DNA of 64,000 nucleotides. Origin: Planctomycetaceae bacterium. GTDB taxonomy: Bacteria > Planctomycetota > Planctomycetia > Pirellulales > Thermoguttaceae. Location: positions 8,965-72,964 of the forward strand of contig SUVI01000002.1 in NCBI GenBank assembly GCA_015062085.1. Reading direction: 5' to 3'. Shown in pieces: positions 45,037 to 53,941 of this stretch. Position 1 is the first letter of the stretch. Each line of letters starts with the position of its first letter. Made by a program: the position numbers and the translations under genes. Below the pieces are notes generated by a model. The model searched no databases. It saw only the letters and a program-made list of their open reading frames with translations, and was not told the origin of the DNA.

Positions 45037-47835
45037 ATGAATTCAAAATCACGGATCCCCCGAAAATTTCTTGCTTTGACCGCGTTTGGAATGGCTTCCG
45101 GAACTTTCCCGGAAATGCTTCCCAGACTGTTTTTGGGGACGCTTGCCGTTCTGGCGGGAGACGTTTTGGAAGAAAATCGTTTCGATCTCCCCGGTTTACA
45201 GCCGCTGGCCGCCTCGGAACCTGCGGAAGGTGAGAAGATCCGGCAAAATATTTCCCCGGACAGTCTCTTTCTTGAGGAACTTTTGAAACGCGGACTGTTT
45301 CGGCTTGCGGAGCTTCACTGTCGGGAACGGCTTGCGATGGATTCCATTTCACCTGCCGTTCAGACGGAAATGACCGTGGAGCTGATCCGTGTGCTTCAGG
45401 AAAAAGCTCTTTGTGCTCCCATGCCGGAAAAAAAGGAGCTTGACGCGCAATGCCGGCGTCTTTACGAAGATTTTCGGAAAACTTACCCGGAATGTCCGTG
45501 GCTTCTGGCGCTTGACTTTCAGTATGCCGTCGGACTTTTTGCGCAGGCACGGCGTGCGGAAATGGAGGCTCGTTTTGCATTGGATCCGCAGACCGGAATG
45601 GAGGAGGCTCGGCAGCGGATCCGGGAGGCGATACGGCTTTTTCATGAGATCGGCGTCCAGCGGGAAAAACTCGTTTTGGCGATCGCACAGGAAGGGACGG
45701 TCGGTACGCCCTCCAGTTTGGCTGCGAAAAAAAGAAGATCGCGTTCTTCGTCCTCCAAAAAACGTTCCTCTGATGCCGAAACGGTCCAGACCGCCTCACG
45801 TTTTGACGAAAATGGACTTTCTCTCTGGGAGTTGGAATCCATGCGGCAAAATCTGGAATTTCAGCTTTTGCTTGCCTGCCAGCTCCAGGCGCTGACCTAC
45901 CCGGAAGATTCGCTGGACCGGATCAATTCTCTGAAAGAAGCCCAGTCTCACGCCCGAAGTCTGACGATGATCCCATCGGGGTCTGCTCTCTACTGGAGTG
46001 CACGGATCGAGGAGATCCGCTGCCTTCGGCTCGTGAAAGACCTTGAAAATGCCCGGGACCGGATCGAAATGCTGGACTCCCAGCGTTCCGCGATGCCGGA
46101 AAGCATCCGAATGGAACTGCTTGCGGAGAAGATCCGGTTTACTTTGGCAAAAGAAGACCTTGCGCTGGCGATGGAGACCGTTCGGACGGAGCTGCATGCC
46201 GACATACTGGGAGTCAACGGTGAACTGGACTGCGCGATCCTGGAATTTTGGCTTGCGCAGTGGAGCGCGGCGATGAAAAATGGCGAAAATGCCTCCGATG
46301 TACCCGCTTCTGAAAAAGGGACAGACACCGGCATTTCCGAAAAAGAAAATGACGCGGCTCAAAAACTTCGGGACGAATCTCTGGAGATCCTCAACACGAT
46401 CCGGGCTAAAAGTGCTCCGTGGTGGGTCTTGCGGGCCGAGATCCTGTTCAACGGAATGCTGAAAAATGCCGGCGAAAATCAGAATCTTTCTTTTTTGAAA
46501 CTCGCTGCGGAAAATGCGTGCGTGAATTTCGACCCGGACGCCGTCGCCGCCTGCGAAAGGCTCTGGAAAGCCGCGCTCTCGCAAGAAGAAACGGAAACGG
46601 CGCTTCACGCTGCGGAAATGGCGGGAACGATGCTTTACCGAAACGGCAAAAAAGCCGACGCTGTCACCTGGTTCCGGCGCATGGCCGTCACGTTTCCGGA
46701 AGATCCAAATGCCGTGCAGAACCACTCCCGCGCCGCTGCGATTCTGGCAGAATGCGTTTCACAGGAACTCCGAAGTTCCGGTGGAAAGCTGAACGAAACG
46801 CTCAATGCGAGACTCGACGCTTACCAGCTCCTCCTCATGGAGCATTTTCAGCTCTTTGGAAAAAAGGATCCAAAATTCCTTGACTGGCTCCATCAGCTCG
46901 AAAATGTGACTCGGATCCGGGGAAACTACGCGGAATGCGTTGACGTTTCGATGATCCTCGCCGCAAATACGCCGACAGATGACCCTTCCTACAGAAAAAC
47001 GACGGATTCATGCTTTCAGACCTGGCGTCTTTACCTTGAAATGCTTGAGAAGAATGCGTCGTCAGACTATCCGCAGGCTCTTTTTTCCGCGATCCAATGG
47101 AGCAGAACGCTTCCCTCCTCCGAGGTCCACTGCCTAGAGACCGTACCGTTTCTCTTGCGTTTGAATCGCCTGCATGCGAAACTGGAACAGATGCCGACTC
47201 GCGACGCGGAAACTTGCGACGCGGAAAACTTGGAGAGATCGGAGAATTTTGAGAGATCGGAGAATTTTGAGAGATCGGAGAATTTTGAGAGATCGGAAAT
47301 TGCATCGAAAAACGCACTTCAGAACCAGATCATTCAAAAGGAGATCCAGCTCTTTGATTCCATGAGACCGTACCTCGAGGCATTTCCGCCGGAGATCCGG
47401 GATGAAGTTGAGCAGATCGGCGCACATGCACTCCTTTACAGCGGGAAACGTGAAGAAGCATTTCCGTTTTACGAAAAGATCGCGAACAAATTTCCTAACC
47501 GTCTGGAAGTTCAATTGACCTGGGGACGTCTTCTGGCAGAAAAAACAGAAATGGACGGAACCGCGGAAGAAAGAACGGCAGAAGAAAAGAACAAAAAGAC
47601 GGAGGAGAAGCAAAAAGCTCTCGAACAGTGGCGTCGGATCGAAAAGCATGTGCCGGATCACTCTTCCGAGTGGTTTGAAGCCAAGTATTGGATCATTCGT
47701 CTGCAGTGGGAACTTGGAGAAGAAAAACTGGCCGCTCGGCTGCTCCGTACACTGCGGATCCTTCATCCGGAATTTGGCGGGAAAAAATGGAAGAAAAAAT
47801 TTGAGGAACTCGAGAAAAAAATGGAAGGAACGTGA
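45037..47835 (+). CDS. Large helical-repeat (TPR-like) protein of the ExbB/ExbD operon
   Basis: The product has 932 residues and starts 10 bases after the exbD stop (GAGG upstream). Predicted helical throughout, with TPR-like pairs such as FLEELLKRGLFRLAELHCRE near residue 80 and EEAFPFYEKIANKFPNRLEV near 800. A basic Ser/Arg stretch lies near 225-250 and ERSENF repeats (18 bp each) near 735-755. I do not recognise a specific family. The N-terminus (FLALTAFGMASGTFPEM) is only weakly signal-like. It closes the operon. Confidence 0.8.
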   Translation: MNSKSRIPRKFLALTAFGMASGTFPEMLPRLFLGTLAVLAGDVLEENRFDLPGLQPLAASEPAEGEKIRQNISPDSLFLEELLKRGLFRLAELHCRERLAMDSISPAVQTEMTVELIRVLQEKALCAPMPEKKELDAQCRRLYEDFRKTYPECPWLLALDFQYAVGLFAQARRAEMEARFALDPQTGMEEARQRIREAIRLFHEIGVQREKLVLAIAQEGTVGTPSSLAAKKRRSRSSSSKKRSSDAETVQTASRFDENGLSLWELESMRQNLEFQLLLACQLQALTYPEDSLDRINSLKEAQSHARSLTMIPSGSALYWSARIEEIRCLRLVKDLENARDRIEMLDSQRSAMPESIRMELLAEKIRFTLAKEDLALAMETVRTELHADILGVNGELDCAILEFWLAQWSAAMKNGENASDVPASEKGTDTGISEKENDAAQKLRDESLEILNTIRAKSAPWWVLRAEILFNGMLKNAGENQNLSFLKLAAENACVNFDPDAVAACERLWKAALSQEETETALHAAEMAGTMLYRNGKKADAVTWFRRMAVTFPEDPNAVQNHSRAAAILAECVSQELRSSGGKLNETLNARLDAYQLLLMEHFQLFGKKDPKFLDWLHQLENVTRIRGNYAECVDVSMILAANTPTDDPSYRKTTDSCFQTWRLYLEMLEKNASSDYPQALFSAIQWSRTLPSSEVHCLETVPFLLRLNRLHAKLEQMPTRDAETCDAENLERSENFERSENFERSENFERSEIASKNALQNQIIQKEIQLFDSMRPYLEAFPPEIRDEVEQIGAHALLYSGKREEAFPFYEKIANKFPNRLEVQLTWGRLLAEKTEMDGTAEERTAEEKNKKTEEKQKALEQWRRIEKHVPDHSSEWFEAKYWIIRLQWELGEEKLAARLLRTLRILHPEFGGKKWKKKFEELEKKMEGT

Positions 47836-48399
47836 AATTCTTTCTAAATTTCTTTTTCCCACAGAGTCCCATACACGATCCTGAAGTGTATCATTTTGCT
47901 ACAGTGTTTTATTTTGATGCACTAAAATGCAACACTCCGCTGTTTGAAATTTTAGAAAAACTGAAAGAATGCAGCACATTTGACACGTGTATTTCAAAAT
48001 ACCAAAAGCGGAAACAGAGATCTCTTCCTCTGGTGTAGTGACAAAAAATGAGCAGACAGTTGGGGGCCTGTCTGCTCATAAAAAAGGCGGTTGGGGGGTG
48101 GAAAAAAGACCGATAAAAAGCAATAAAGCCGATCAAATTTCCCAAAAACCAGCGACCTTTGGGGGAAAGCCGCTGAACCACCTGAAAAAGAATAAAAAAC
48201 ACTTCAGGGCGCGAGAACGCAGGTTTTTTATTCGGTGACTGAAGTGGGGAAAACTTCAGTCGATTTGGATTTCCACCGTCTTTGGGGACAAACGATGAAG
48301 ATCTCATGGGGATCCGCTTTCGCGTTATGCTAGATATATTGCAAATATCGTGTCGTTTAAAAAGTTTTTTTGGAAAATTTTTTGCGTTTTCCTGAAAGT
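47836..48399. other. Gene-poor region with several inverted repeats
   Basis: Besides the terminator at 48043-48078, the stretch 48200-48262 carries interlocking inverted repeats of CACTTCAG/CTGAAGTG and ACTGAAGT/ACTTCAGT. No frame has a binding site. A minus-strand RNA of about 300 bases ending at 48043 is possible, but I cannot name one. Confidence 0.4.
48043..48078 (-). terminator. Orphan minus-strand terminator
   Basis: TGAGCAGACAG pairs perfectly with CTGTCTGCTCA over 11 base pairs; on the minus strand six T follow. No minus-strand gene is seen upstream of it, while the plus-strand operon ends 208 bases to the left. Confidence 0.8.
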
Positions 48400-48554
48400 G
48401 CGTCTGCTGCTTTTCGTGTTTTTCGTGAAATTCGTGTCAAGGTACGTTCACTGCCTTTTTTCCTCTTTTCTTTCTTTTCAGTGTGAGTCTGAGTCTCTTT
48501 TGTGTTCTCTGTGGTGAGATCGGAACCCGGATCGGTATGCACTTTCCGGAAGAG
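48400..48554. repeat. Dispersed intergenic repeat, copy 3 (3' half)
   Basis: It contains TTTTCGTGAAATTCGTGTCA, the CTTTTTTCCTCTTTTC tract, CTCTGTGGTGAGATCGGAAC and ACTTTCCGGAAGAG, in the same order and orientation as copies 1 and 2, but lacks their first 100 bases. Confidence 0.82.
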
Positions 48555-48719
48555 TCGAAAAATACATTTAGGAAAACTCTGCCAGAAAGAAATCGGAAAT
48601 TTCATGAAATTTACCAAGAAAATGCCTCGGGGACCATTTTTTTTATTTCGAATTCTGCTATAATAAAACTGGCGTAAATTTAAAGAGACCCAAGACACAA
48701 TTCTGTCAGGAGGAAAACC

Positions 48720-49304
48720 ATGAAAGCACTCGTCGTTTTGGCGCATCAGAAGTCCGAGGGCAGCTTCTGTCATGCACTGGCCGGCCTTGCAAAGGAAACG
48801 CTGACTGCCGCAGGCTGGGAAGTGACGCTCCGGGACCTTTACGCAGAAAAATTCGATCCTATTTTGACGCAGGAAGAATTGGAACTTCCGCTCGAAGAAG
48901 TTACCGGTCAGATCCGAGCTGACATTCAGGAGGTGCTGGACGCGGACCTTTACGTCATCGTTCATCCCAACTGGTGGGGGATGCCTCCTGCGATACTGAA
49001 AGGGTGGATCGACCGGGTCGTGCGTCAGGGTTTTTGCTACGCCTTCACTGCAGACGGTCCAGTTCGGAAGCTCGAGGGACGCAAGGGGATCGTCTTCACG
49101 ACCGGCAATACGCCGCAGGATATCGAGGTGAGCGTCAACGGTGACCCGCTCGAAAATCTCTGGAAAAACATCGTTTTCAAGACGGTCGGCGTTGATGATC
49201 TCACGCGGATCAATTTTGCGTCCGTCATCATGAGCTCGCCTGAAGAGCGTGCCGGATGGCTTGAACAGGCAAAGGCGCTTCTCTTGGAAAAAGCGGCCGG
49301 ATGA
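48720..49304 (+). CDS. NAD(P)H-dependent flavodoxin-like oxidoreductase
   Basis: The product has 194 residues of the MdaB/KefF/quinone-reductase type. MKALVVLAHQKSEGSFCHAL is the FMN-binding start, ADLYVIVHPNWWGMPPAILKGWIDRVV is the conserved flavin and dimer segment, and KGIVFTTGNT follows. It probably reduces quinones or serves in redox defence. A TATAAT lies at about 48657 and AGGAGGAAAACC directly before the start, an excellent ribosome binding site. Confidence 0.9.
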   Translation: MKALVVLAHQKSEGSFCHALAGLAKETLTAAGWEVTLRDLYAEKFDPILTQEELELPLEEVTGQIRADIQEVLDADLYVIVHPNWWGMPPAILKGWIDRVVRQGFCYAFTADGPVRKLEGRKGIVFTTGNTPQDIEVSVNGDPLENLWKNIVFKTVGVDDLTRINFASVIMSSPEERAGWLEQAKALLLEKAAG

Positions 49305-49426
49305 GTTAAAAGAAAGTAAATGGAAAGGCAGGAATACTCTCGGACACTCAAGCCGTTTTGAGACCGGAGCCATTTTTTCCTGCCTTGAATAATCAGCAGA
49401 TCAGATCGAAAGGAACTCCACACACC

Positions 49427-50068
49427 ATGGCGGAAATGAACCCCGACATCTTTAACGCGATTTTGACTGGAAAAAACGTTGACGCTAAAAAATTCGTCCA
49501 AGACGCGCTGGACGCCGGCGTTTGTCCTCACGACATCATCACTGATTCGATGATCCCGGCAATGGACGAAGCGGGACGCCGTTTTGAAGCGCACCAGTTT
49601 TTTGTTCCCCAGCTCATGATCGCGGCGCGTGCGATGAAGGAATCTCTTGCGCTGCTTTCCCCGATGCTGGCCGCGAGCGGAACGGAGCCCATGGGAAAGA
49701 TCGTCATTGGGACCGTCATGGGAGACATGCACGACATTGGCAAGAACCTCGTTGCCTCGATGCTCGAAGGCGCCGGTTTTCAGGTCATCGATCTGGGGAC
49801 GAATGTCGCGCCGGAAAAGTTCCTGAAAGCGCTTCAGGATAATCAGGCGGACATCCTCTGCATGTCTGCGCTTCTGACGACGACCATGCCTGCTATGAAA
49901 AAAACGATCGAAGCTCTGGAAACAGCTGGAATGCGCGGATCCGTTCGGGTCATGGTCGGCGGTGCGCCTGTGACTCAGGCATATGCGGATGAGATCGGAG
50001 CAAACGGATACAGTGACAATGCGAACGCAGCTGTCGCACTGGCTCGCAGACTGATGACTGGCATTTGA
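49427..50068 (+). CDS. Corrinoid (B12)-binding methyltransferase-type protein
   Basis: The product is 213 residues from ATG 49427. An N-terminal helical cap (KKFVQDALDAGVCPHDIITD, QLMIAARAMK) is followed by a B12-binding Rossmann domain with GDMHDIGKN (the Asp-x-His-x-x-Gly cobalt-ligand motif) and the SALLTTTMPAM and VMVGGAPVT segments. Such proteins carry methyl groups between a substrate-specific methyltransferase and a second one. Neither partner gene is nearby, so the substrate is unknown. Confidence 0.92.
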   Translation: MAEMNPDIFNAILTGKNVDAKKFVQDALDAGVCPHDIITDSMIPAMDEAGRRFEAHQFFVPQLMIAARAMKESLALLSPMLAASGTEPMGKIVIGTVMGDMHDIGKNLVASMLEGAGFQVIDLGTNVAPEKFLKALQDNQADILCMSALLTTTMPAMKKTIEALETAGMRGSVRVMVGGAPVTQAYADEIGANGYSDNANAAVALARRLMTGI

Positions 50069-50147
50069 GTTGGTGTTTGAGTTGGTGTTTGAGTTTTGCT
50101 GAAGATGGACCTTAACTATTTTTTTAGAATACCTTAGAAATTACCCC

Positions 50148-51524
50148 ATGAACGACTTGCATTTTGACCCTAAAATCATTCGGATCAATGAACTCCTGCG
50201 TGACGCCGGTGCGACTGATGTCCTGTTTGTCGGCGGTTTTGTACGTGACCATATTCTCGGGATCCCCTCAAAGGACATGGACCTGGAGATCTACGGTCTG
50301 GATTACCAGCAGATCGCCGACACGCTGCGTCCCTATTTTCGCGTGGATCAGGTCGGGCAGAGTTTCAGCGTGGTGAAGATCGACAATGAGATCGATCTGG
50401 CGATACCGCGGCGTGAGCGAAAGACTGGCGTCGGACACAAAGCCTTTGAAGTCGTCGCAGATTCCTCCATGACCTTTCAGGAAGCGGCGTCCCGGCGCGA
50501 TTTTACCATCAACGCGATCGGAATGCGGCTTGACGGAACGTTTTGCGACCCGTTCGATGGTCTGGGAGACTTGAAACGCGGGATACTGCGTGCTCCGACG
50601 GAAGCATTTTGTGAAGATCCGCTCCGTGTGCTGCGCGGAATGCAGTTTGCCGCACGTTTCGGATTTTCGATGGAACCGCGTACGGTCGATTTTTGCCGAA
50701 GGGTCCTTCCGGAATTTAAGACTCTTTCCTGTGAGCGTCTCTACACGGAGTGGGAAAAGTGGGCGTTGAAAGGCAAATATCCGGAAAAAGGACTGGACGT
50801 CCTGCGGGAGACCGGCTGGCTGGAATGTTTTCCGGAACTTTTCGCCATGACGCAGACCGAGCAGGATCCGGAAGTCCACCCGGAAGGAAATGTCTGGGAG
50901 CACACGCGCAAAGTCTGCATTTCTGCGGCGAAGATCGCGGAGAAGGCAAACTTTTCGGTACAGGATCGCCTCTGCCTCATGTTTTCCGCGCTGGTTCACG
51001 ACATCGGCAAGCCGGCAACTTGGAAGAAAGACGAAAACGGCAAGATCTCCATGCCGGGACACGCGGAAGTTGGTGCCAGAATGGCGTTTGACTTTTTCCT
51101 GAATCTGCGTGCCCCGCTGATCGTTTCCAAGACTGTCCGCTCGCTCGTCGCTGCTCACGGATGGCATTTCCACCATCCGGCATCTCCTGCCAGCGTTCGG
51201 CATCTTTCGGTCGCGCTGTCGCCGGTCTCATTCCGACTCTGGCACGCGCTCGTTTCGGCTGACAGAGACGGCTGCGGCCTGCATGCTCCGCAAGGAGAGA
51301 TCCACTACGAAAATTGGGCGCAGATCGCGGAAGAACTGGGGATCTGCGACCATCAGCCGCCTCAGATCATTTTTGGACGCGATCTGTTTCGTTTTGGGGT
51401 CCAGCCTGGAAAACCGATGGGGGCGCTCCTCCGCAAGATCCGAAAGGCTCAGCTGGATGGTGAATTCATGGAATACACTGACGGCATAAAATGGGTCGAG
51501 GAGTTCTTGAAGAACGAACTTTAA
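50148..51524 (+). CDS. cca: CCA-adding-type nucleotidyltransferase with HD domain
   Basis: The product has 458 residues. The class II nucleotidyltransferase core has VGGFVRDHILG, the catalytic pair in KDMDLEIYG, DFTINAIGMR and EDPLRVLRGMQFAARFGF. The C-terminal half contains an HD phosphohydrolase domain with ALVHDIGKP. Such fusions add CCA to tRNA or polyadenylate RNA; since the two tRNA-Lys genes here lack an encoded CCA, a CCA-adding role is plausible. The start has no strong binding site. Confidence 0.88.
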   Translation: MNDLHFDPKIIRINELLRDAGATDVLFVGGFVRDHILGIPSKDMDLEIYGLDYQQIADTLRPYFRVDQVGQSFSVVKIDNEIDLAIPRRERKTGVGHKAFEVVADSSMTFQEAASRRDFTINAIGMRLDGTFCDPFDGLGDLKRGILRAPTEAFCEDPLRVLRGMQFAARFGFSMEPRTVDFCRRVLPEFKTLSCERLYTEWEKWALKGKYPEKGLDVLRETGWLECFPELFAMTQTEQDPEVHPEGNVWEHTRKVCISAAKIAEKANFSVQDRLCLMFSALVHDIGKPATWKKDENGKISMPGHAEVGARMAFDFFLNLRAPLIVSKTVRSLVAAHGWHFHHPASPASVRHLSVALSPVSFRLWHALVSADRDGCGLHAPQGEIHYENWAQIAEELGICDHQPPQIIFGRDLFRFGVQPGKPMGALLRKIRKAQLDGEFMEYTDGIKWVEEFLKNEL

Positions 51525-51596
51525 ACGAAACCTTTTCCTGATTTTATTTTCGATTTTTATTTTTTTGGTTTTTACTCCGGAAACGAGGGGGACCGA

Positions 51597-53405
51597 ATGG
51601 CTGACTTTTCGAAAACGCTGGCCGCTTTGCAGAACGCAGCGGCTGAAAAACATATTACCGAATCTGCGCTGGAGAACATCCGTCTCTGGCTCACGGCTCC
51701 GCAGTACGCAAAATATGCGGAAATAATCGAAAAACTCACGGCTGATGAAGAGTGGAAAGCACTCGACGACGCTTTCTGGACGGTCATCCCGTTCGGTACC
51801 GGCGGCCGGCGCGGCAGAATGTTTCCCGTCGGTACGAACGTCATCAATGACGTTACCATCGGCGAAAGCGCTCAGGGACTTGCCTCCTACGTGCTTGAGT
51901 ATCTGAAGTCGATCGGCTCCGACCGCCGTCCGTCTTGCGCGATCGCCTACGACACTCGTCACCGTTCCCGTGAATTTGCCGAACTCTGTGCCGGGATCAT
52001 GGCCGCCAACGGTTTCAAAGTCTGGTTTCTCGACGGTTACCGAAGCACGCCGGAAATGTCCTTTATGGTCCGATACAAAAAATGCGACTGCGGCATCATG
52101 GTCACGGCAAGCCATAATCCGCCGAGCGACAATGCGGTGAAAGTCTACTGGTCCACCGGCGGTCAGGTCCTCCCGCCGCACGATGCGAAGATCATCGAAA
52201 ACGTCATGGCGATGCAGGACGTCAAAACATCCGACTTCGCGCAGGCACTGGAAGCCGGCGACGTCGAATACTGCCAGGAGGAAGTGGACGGAGCGTTCAT
52301 CAAGGCCGTCCTCTCCGTCAGTAAATCGGGACCGCGAGACCTGAACATCATCTATTCTCCGCTTCACGGTGTGGGGAGCAGCTGCGTTTTGCCGGCACTT
52401 GACGGGGCTGGGTTCAAAAACGTTCAGCTTTTTGGCCCGCACGCAGAACCGTCCGGTGATTTTCCGAATGTGCCGAACCACGTTTCCAATCCAGAAAATC
52501 CCGCAGTCTTTGACATCATCATCGAAGATGCCAAAAAGCAGGGAAACATTGACCTCATCTTGGCGACTGACCCGGACTCCGACCGTCTTGGTGTTGCAGC
52601 TCCGTTGACTTACGAGCCGAACGCGGAGTGGAAAACGCTCACCGGAAATCAGATCGGCACGCTCATGGCGGAGTACCTCCTTTCCGAAATGAAGGCGGAA
52701 GGCAAGCTCACCCCGTCGCATTACGTCGTTGAAACGCTTGTCACGACGCCGATGCTTAAGAAGATCGCTGATGCTTACGGGATCCTGACGATCCGCGATC
52801 TGCTCGTCGGATTCAAGTACATTGGCGGTGCGATCGAAGAGCACGGTCCTGAAAAATTTGTGATGGGTATGGAAGAATCCTACGGTTTCCTCGTCGGAAC
52901 GCACGCTCGCGACAAAGACGCCGCCGTAGCCGCGATGGTCTTCTCGGAAATGGCCGCCAAAGCCAAAGCGGAAGGCAAGACGGTCCATCAGAAACTCGAA
53001 GAACTCTACGTCCAGTACGGCCGCCATGCCGAAAAAGCGTTCTCCATCGCCATGAGCGGCTCGGACGGAATGGCTAAAATGACGGCGCTGATGGAACGTT
53101 TCCAGTCGGATCCGCCTCGGGAACTGGCCGGCATGGAAGTCGTGTACGCGCAGGATTTTGAGCACGGAACGGAAATGGATCTGCGTATCGGAAAAGAAAA
53201 AGCACCGATGCAGGGCCCCAAAGGGAAACTCGTCATGCTCCATCTTTCCGAAAAAGGAAACTGTGCGGCAGTCCGTCCGAGCGGTACGGAGCCGAAGGTG
53301 AAATTCTACCTTTTCGCCAGTCTCCAGCCCGGAGAAGAAGGGGACGTTTACGCTCGCCTGGATGCGCTGGAAGCTGCTCTGAAAGAAACGCTTGAGCAGG
53401 AATGA
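51597..53405 (+). CDS. Phosphohexomutase (phosphoglucomutase/phosphomannomutase)
   Basis: The product has 602 residues with all four domains. Motifs are the FGTGGRRG start, catalytic serine in VTASHNPPSDN, metal loop TDPDSDRLG, sugar loop GMEESYGFL and phosphate loop AVRPSGTEPKVKF. It interconverts hexose-1- and hexose-6-phosphates. The long N-terminal helical part (AEIIEKLTADEEWKALDDAF) is as in PgcA-type enzymes. ACGAGGGGGACC precedes the start. A strong terminator follows. Confidence 0.94.
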   Translation: MADFSKTLAALQNAAAEKHITESALENIRLWLTAPQYAKYAEIIEKLTADEEWKALDDAFWTVIPFGTGGRRGRMFPVGTNVINDVTIGESAQGLASYVLEYLKSIGSDRRPSCAIAYDTRHRSREFAELCAGIMAANGFKVWFLDGYRSTPEMSFMVRYKKCDCGIMVTASHNPPSDNAVKVYWSTGGQVLPPHDAKIIENVMAMQDVKTSDFAQALEAGDVEYCQEEVDGAFIKAVLSVSKSGPRDLNIIYSPLHGVGSSCVLPALDGAGFKNVQLFGPHAEPSGDFPNVPNHVSNPENPAVFDIIIEDAKKQGNIDLILATDPDSDRLGVAAPLTYEPNAEWKTLTGNQIGTLMAEYLLSEMKAEGKLTPSHYVVETLVTTPMLKKIADAYGILTIRDLLVGFKYIGGAIEEHGPEKFVMGMEESYGFLVGTHARDKDAAVAAMVFSEMAAKAKAEGKTVHQKLEELYVQYGRHAEKAFSIAMSGSDGMAKMTALMERFQSDPPRELAGMEVVYAQDFEHGTEMDLRIGKEKAPMQGPKGKLVMLHLSEKGNCAAVRPSGTEPKVKFYLFASLQPGEEGDVYARLDALEAALKETLEQE

Positions 53406-53445
53406 AAAGGCGTGTCTAACTCTGAAAGAAGTTCCTAAAAAAGAT

Positions 53446-53487
53446 CCCGCAGAAACACCAGTTCGGTCATTCTGCGGGAATTTTTTT
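53446..53487 (+). terminator. Rho-independent terminator after the phosphohexomutase gene
   Basis: CCCGCAGAA pairs with TTCTGCGGG (9 base pairs), followed by AATTTTTTT. It lies 40 bases past the stop. Confidence 0.92.
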
Positions 53488-53536
53488 CAAATGTGCTCAG
53501 GAAACGGAGTCCTAAAACGGAATTTACCGGACCTGC

Positions 53537-53869
53537 TCAGCTCAGCCCCAGCCAAAGTGCGAGGAGTGCGTTCAGCGTAAAAACGGCAGCGGCCGCACGC
53601 AAAAGCCGATTCTTTTTCAGCGAGACCCCTCTTCCGGAAAGGACGGACTGCGCCATTGCGAGACCGGAGAAGATCATCCCGATGCACGGAACGGCCGTCT
53701 GCGTCCATTTGCCGTAACTGACTGCGACGAGATCCGAGCTGGAAAATGCGGTATTTTCGTAGGCTCCCCAAACGCCCATCAGCATGAATGTGCCGATGAA
53801 GCACGCGAGGCCCATCAAAAGCGCGAAAAAATACTTAAAGATAGAGTACCGTTGAAGCATTCTGTCCAT
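53537..53869 (-). CDS. Small membrane protein of unknown function
   Basis: The product has 110 residues with three likely membrane helices: FFALLMGLACFIGTFMLMG, VPCIGMIFSGLAMAQSVL and AAAVFTLNALLALWLGL. A basic loop (KKNRLL) lies between the last two. I do not recognise the family. AAAGGAAAA lies upstream of the start. It is co-oriented with the vWA gene upstream of it. Confidence 0.65.
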   Translation of the reverse strand: MDRMLQRYSIFKYFFALLMGLACFIGTFMLMGVWGAYENTAFSSSDLVAVSYGKWTQTAVPCIGMIFSGLAMAQSVLSGRGVSLKKNRLLRAAAAVFTLNALLALWLGLS

Positions 53870-53941
53870 TTCTCATTTTCCTTTCTGCTCTGCAGTGTTC
53901 TCTAGGTTCCCGATCCTGGCATCTTTCATTCCCTGCTAACG

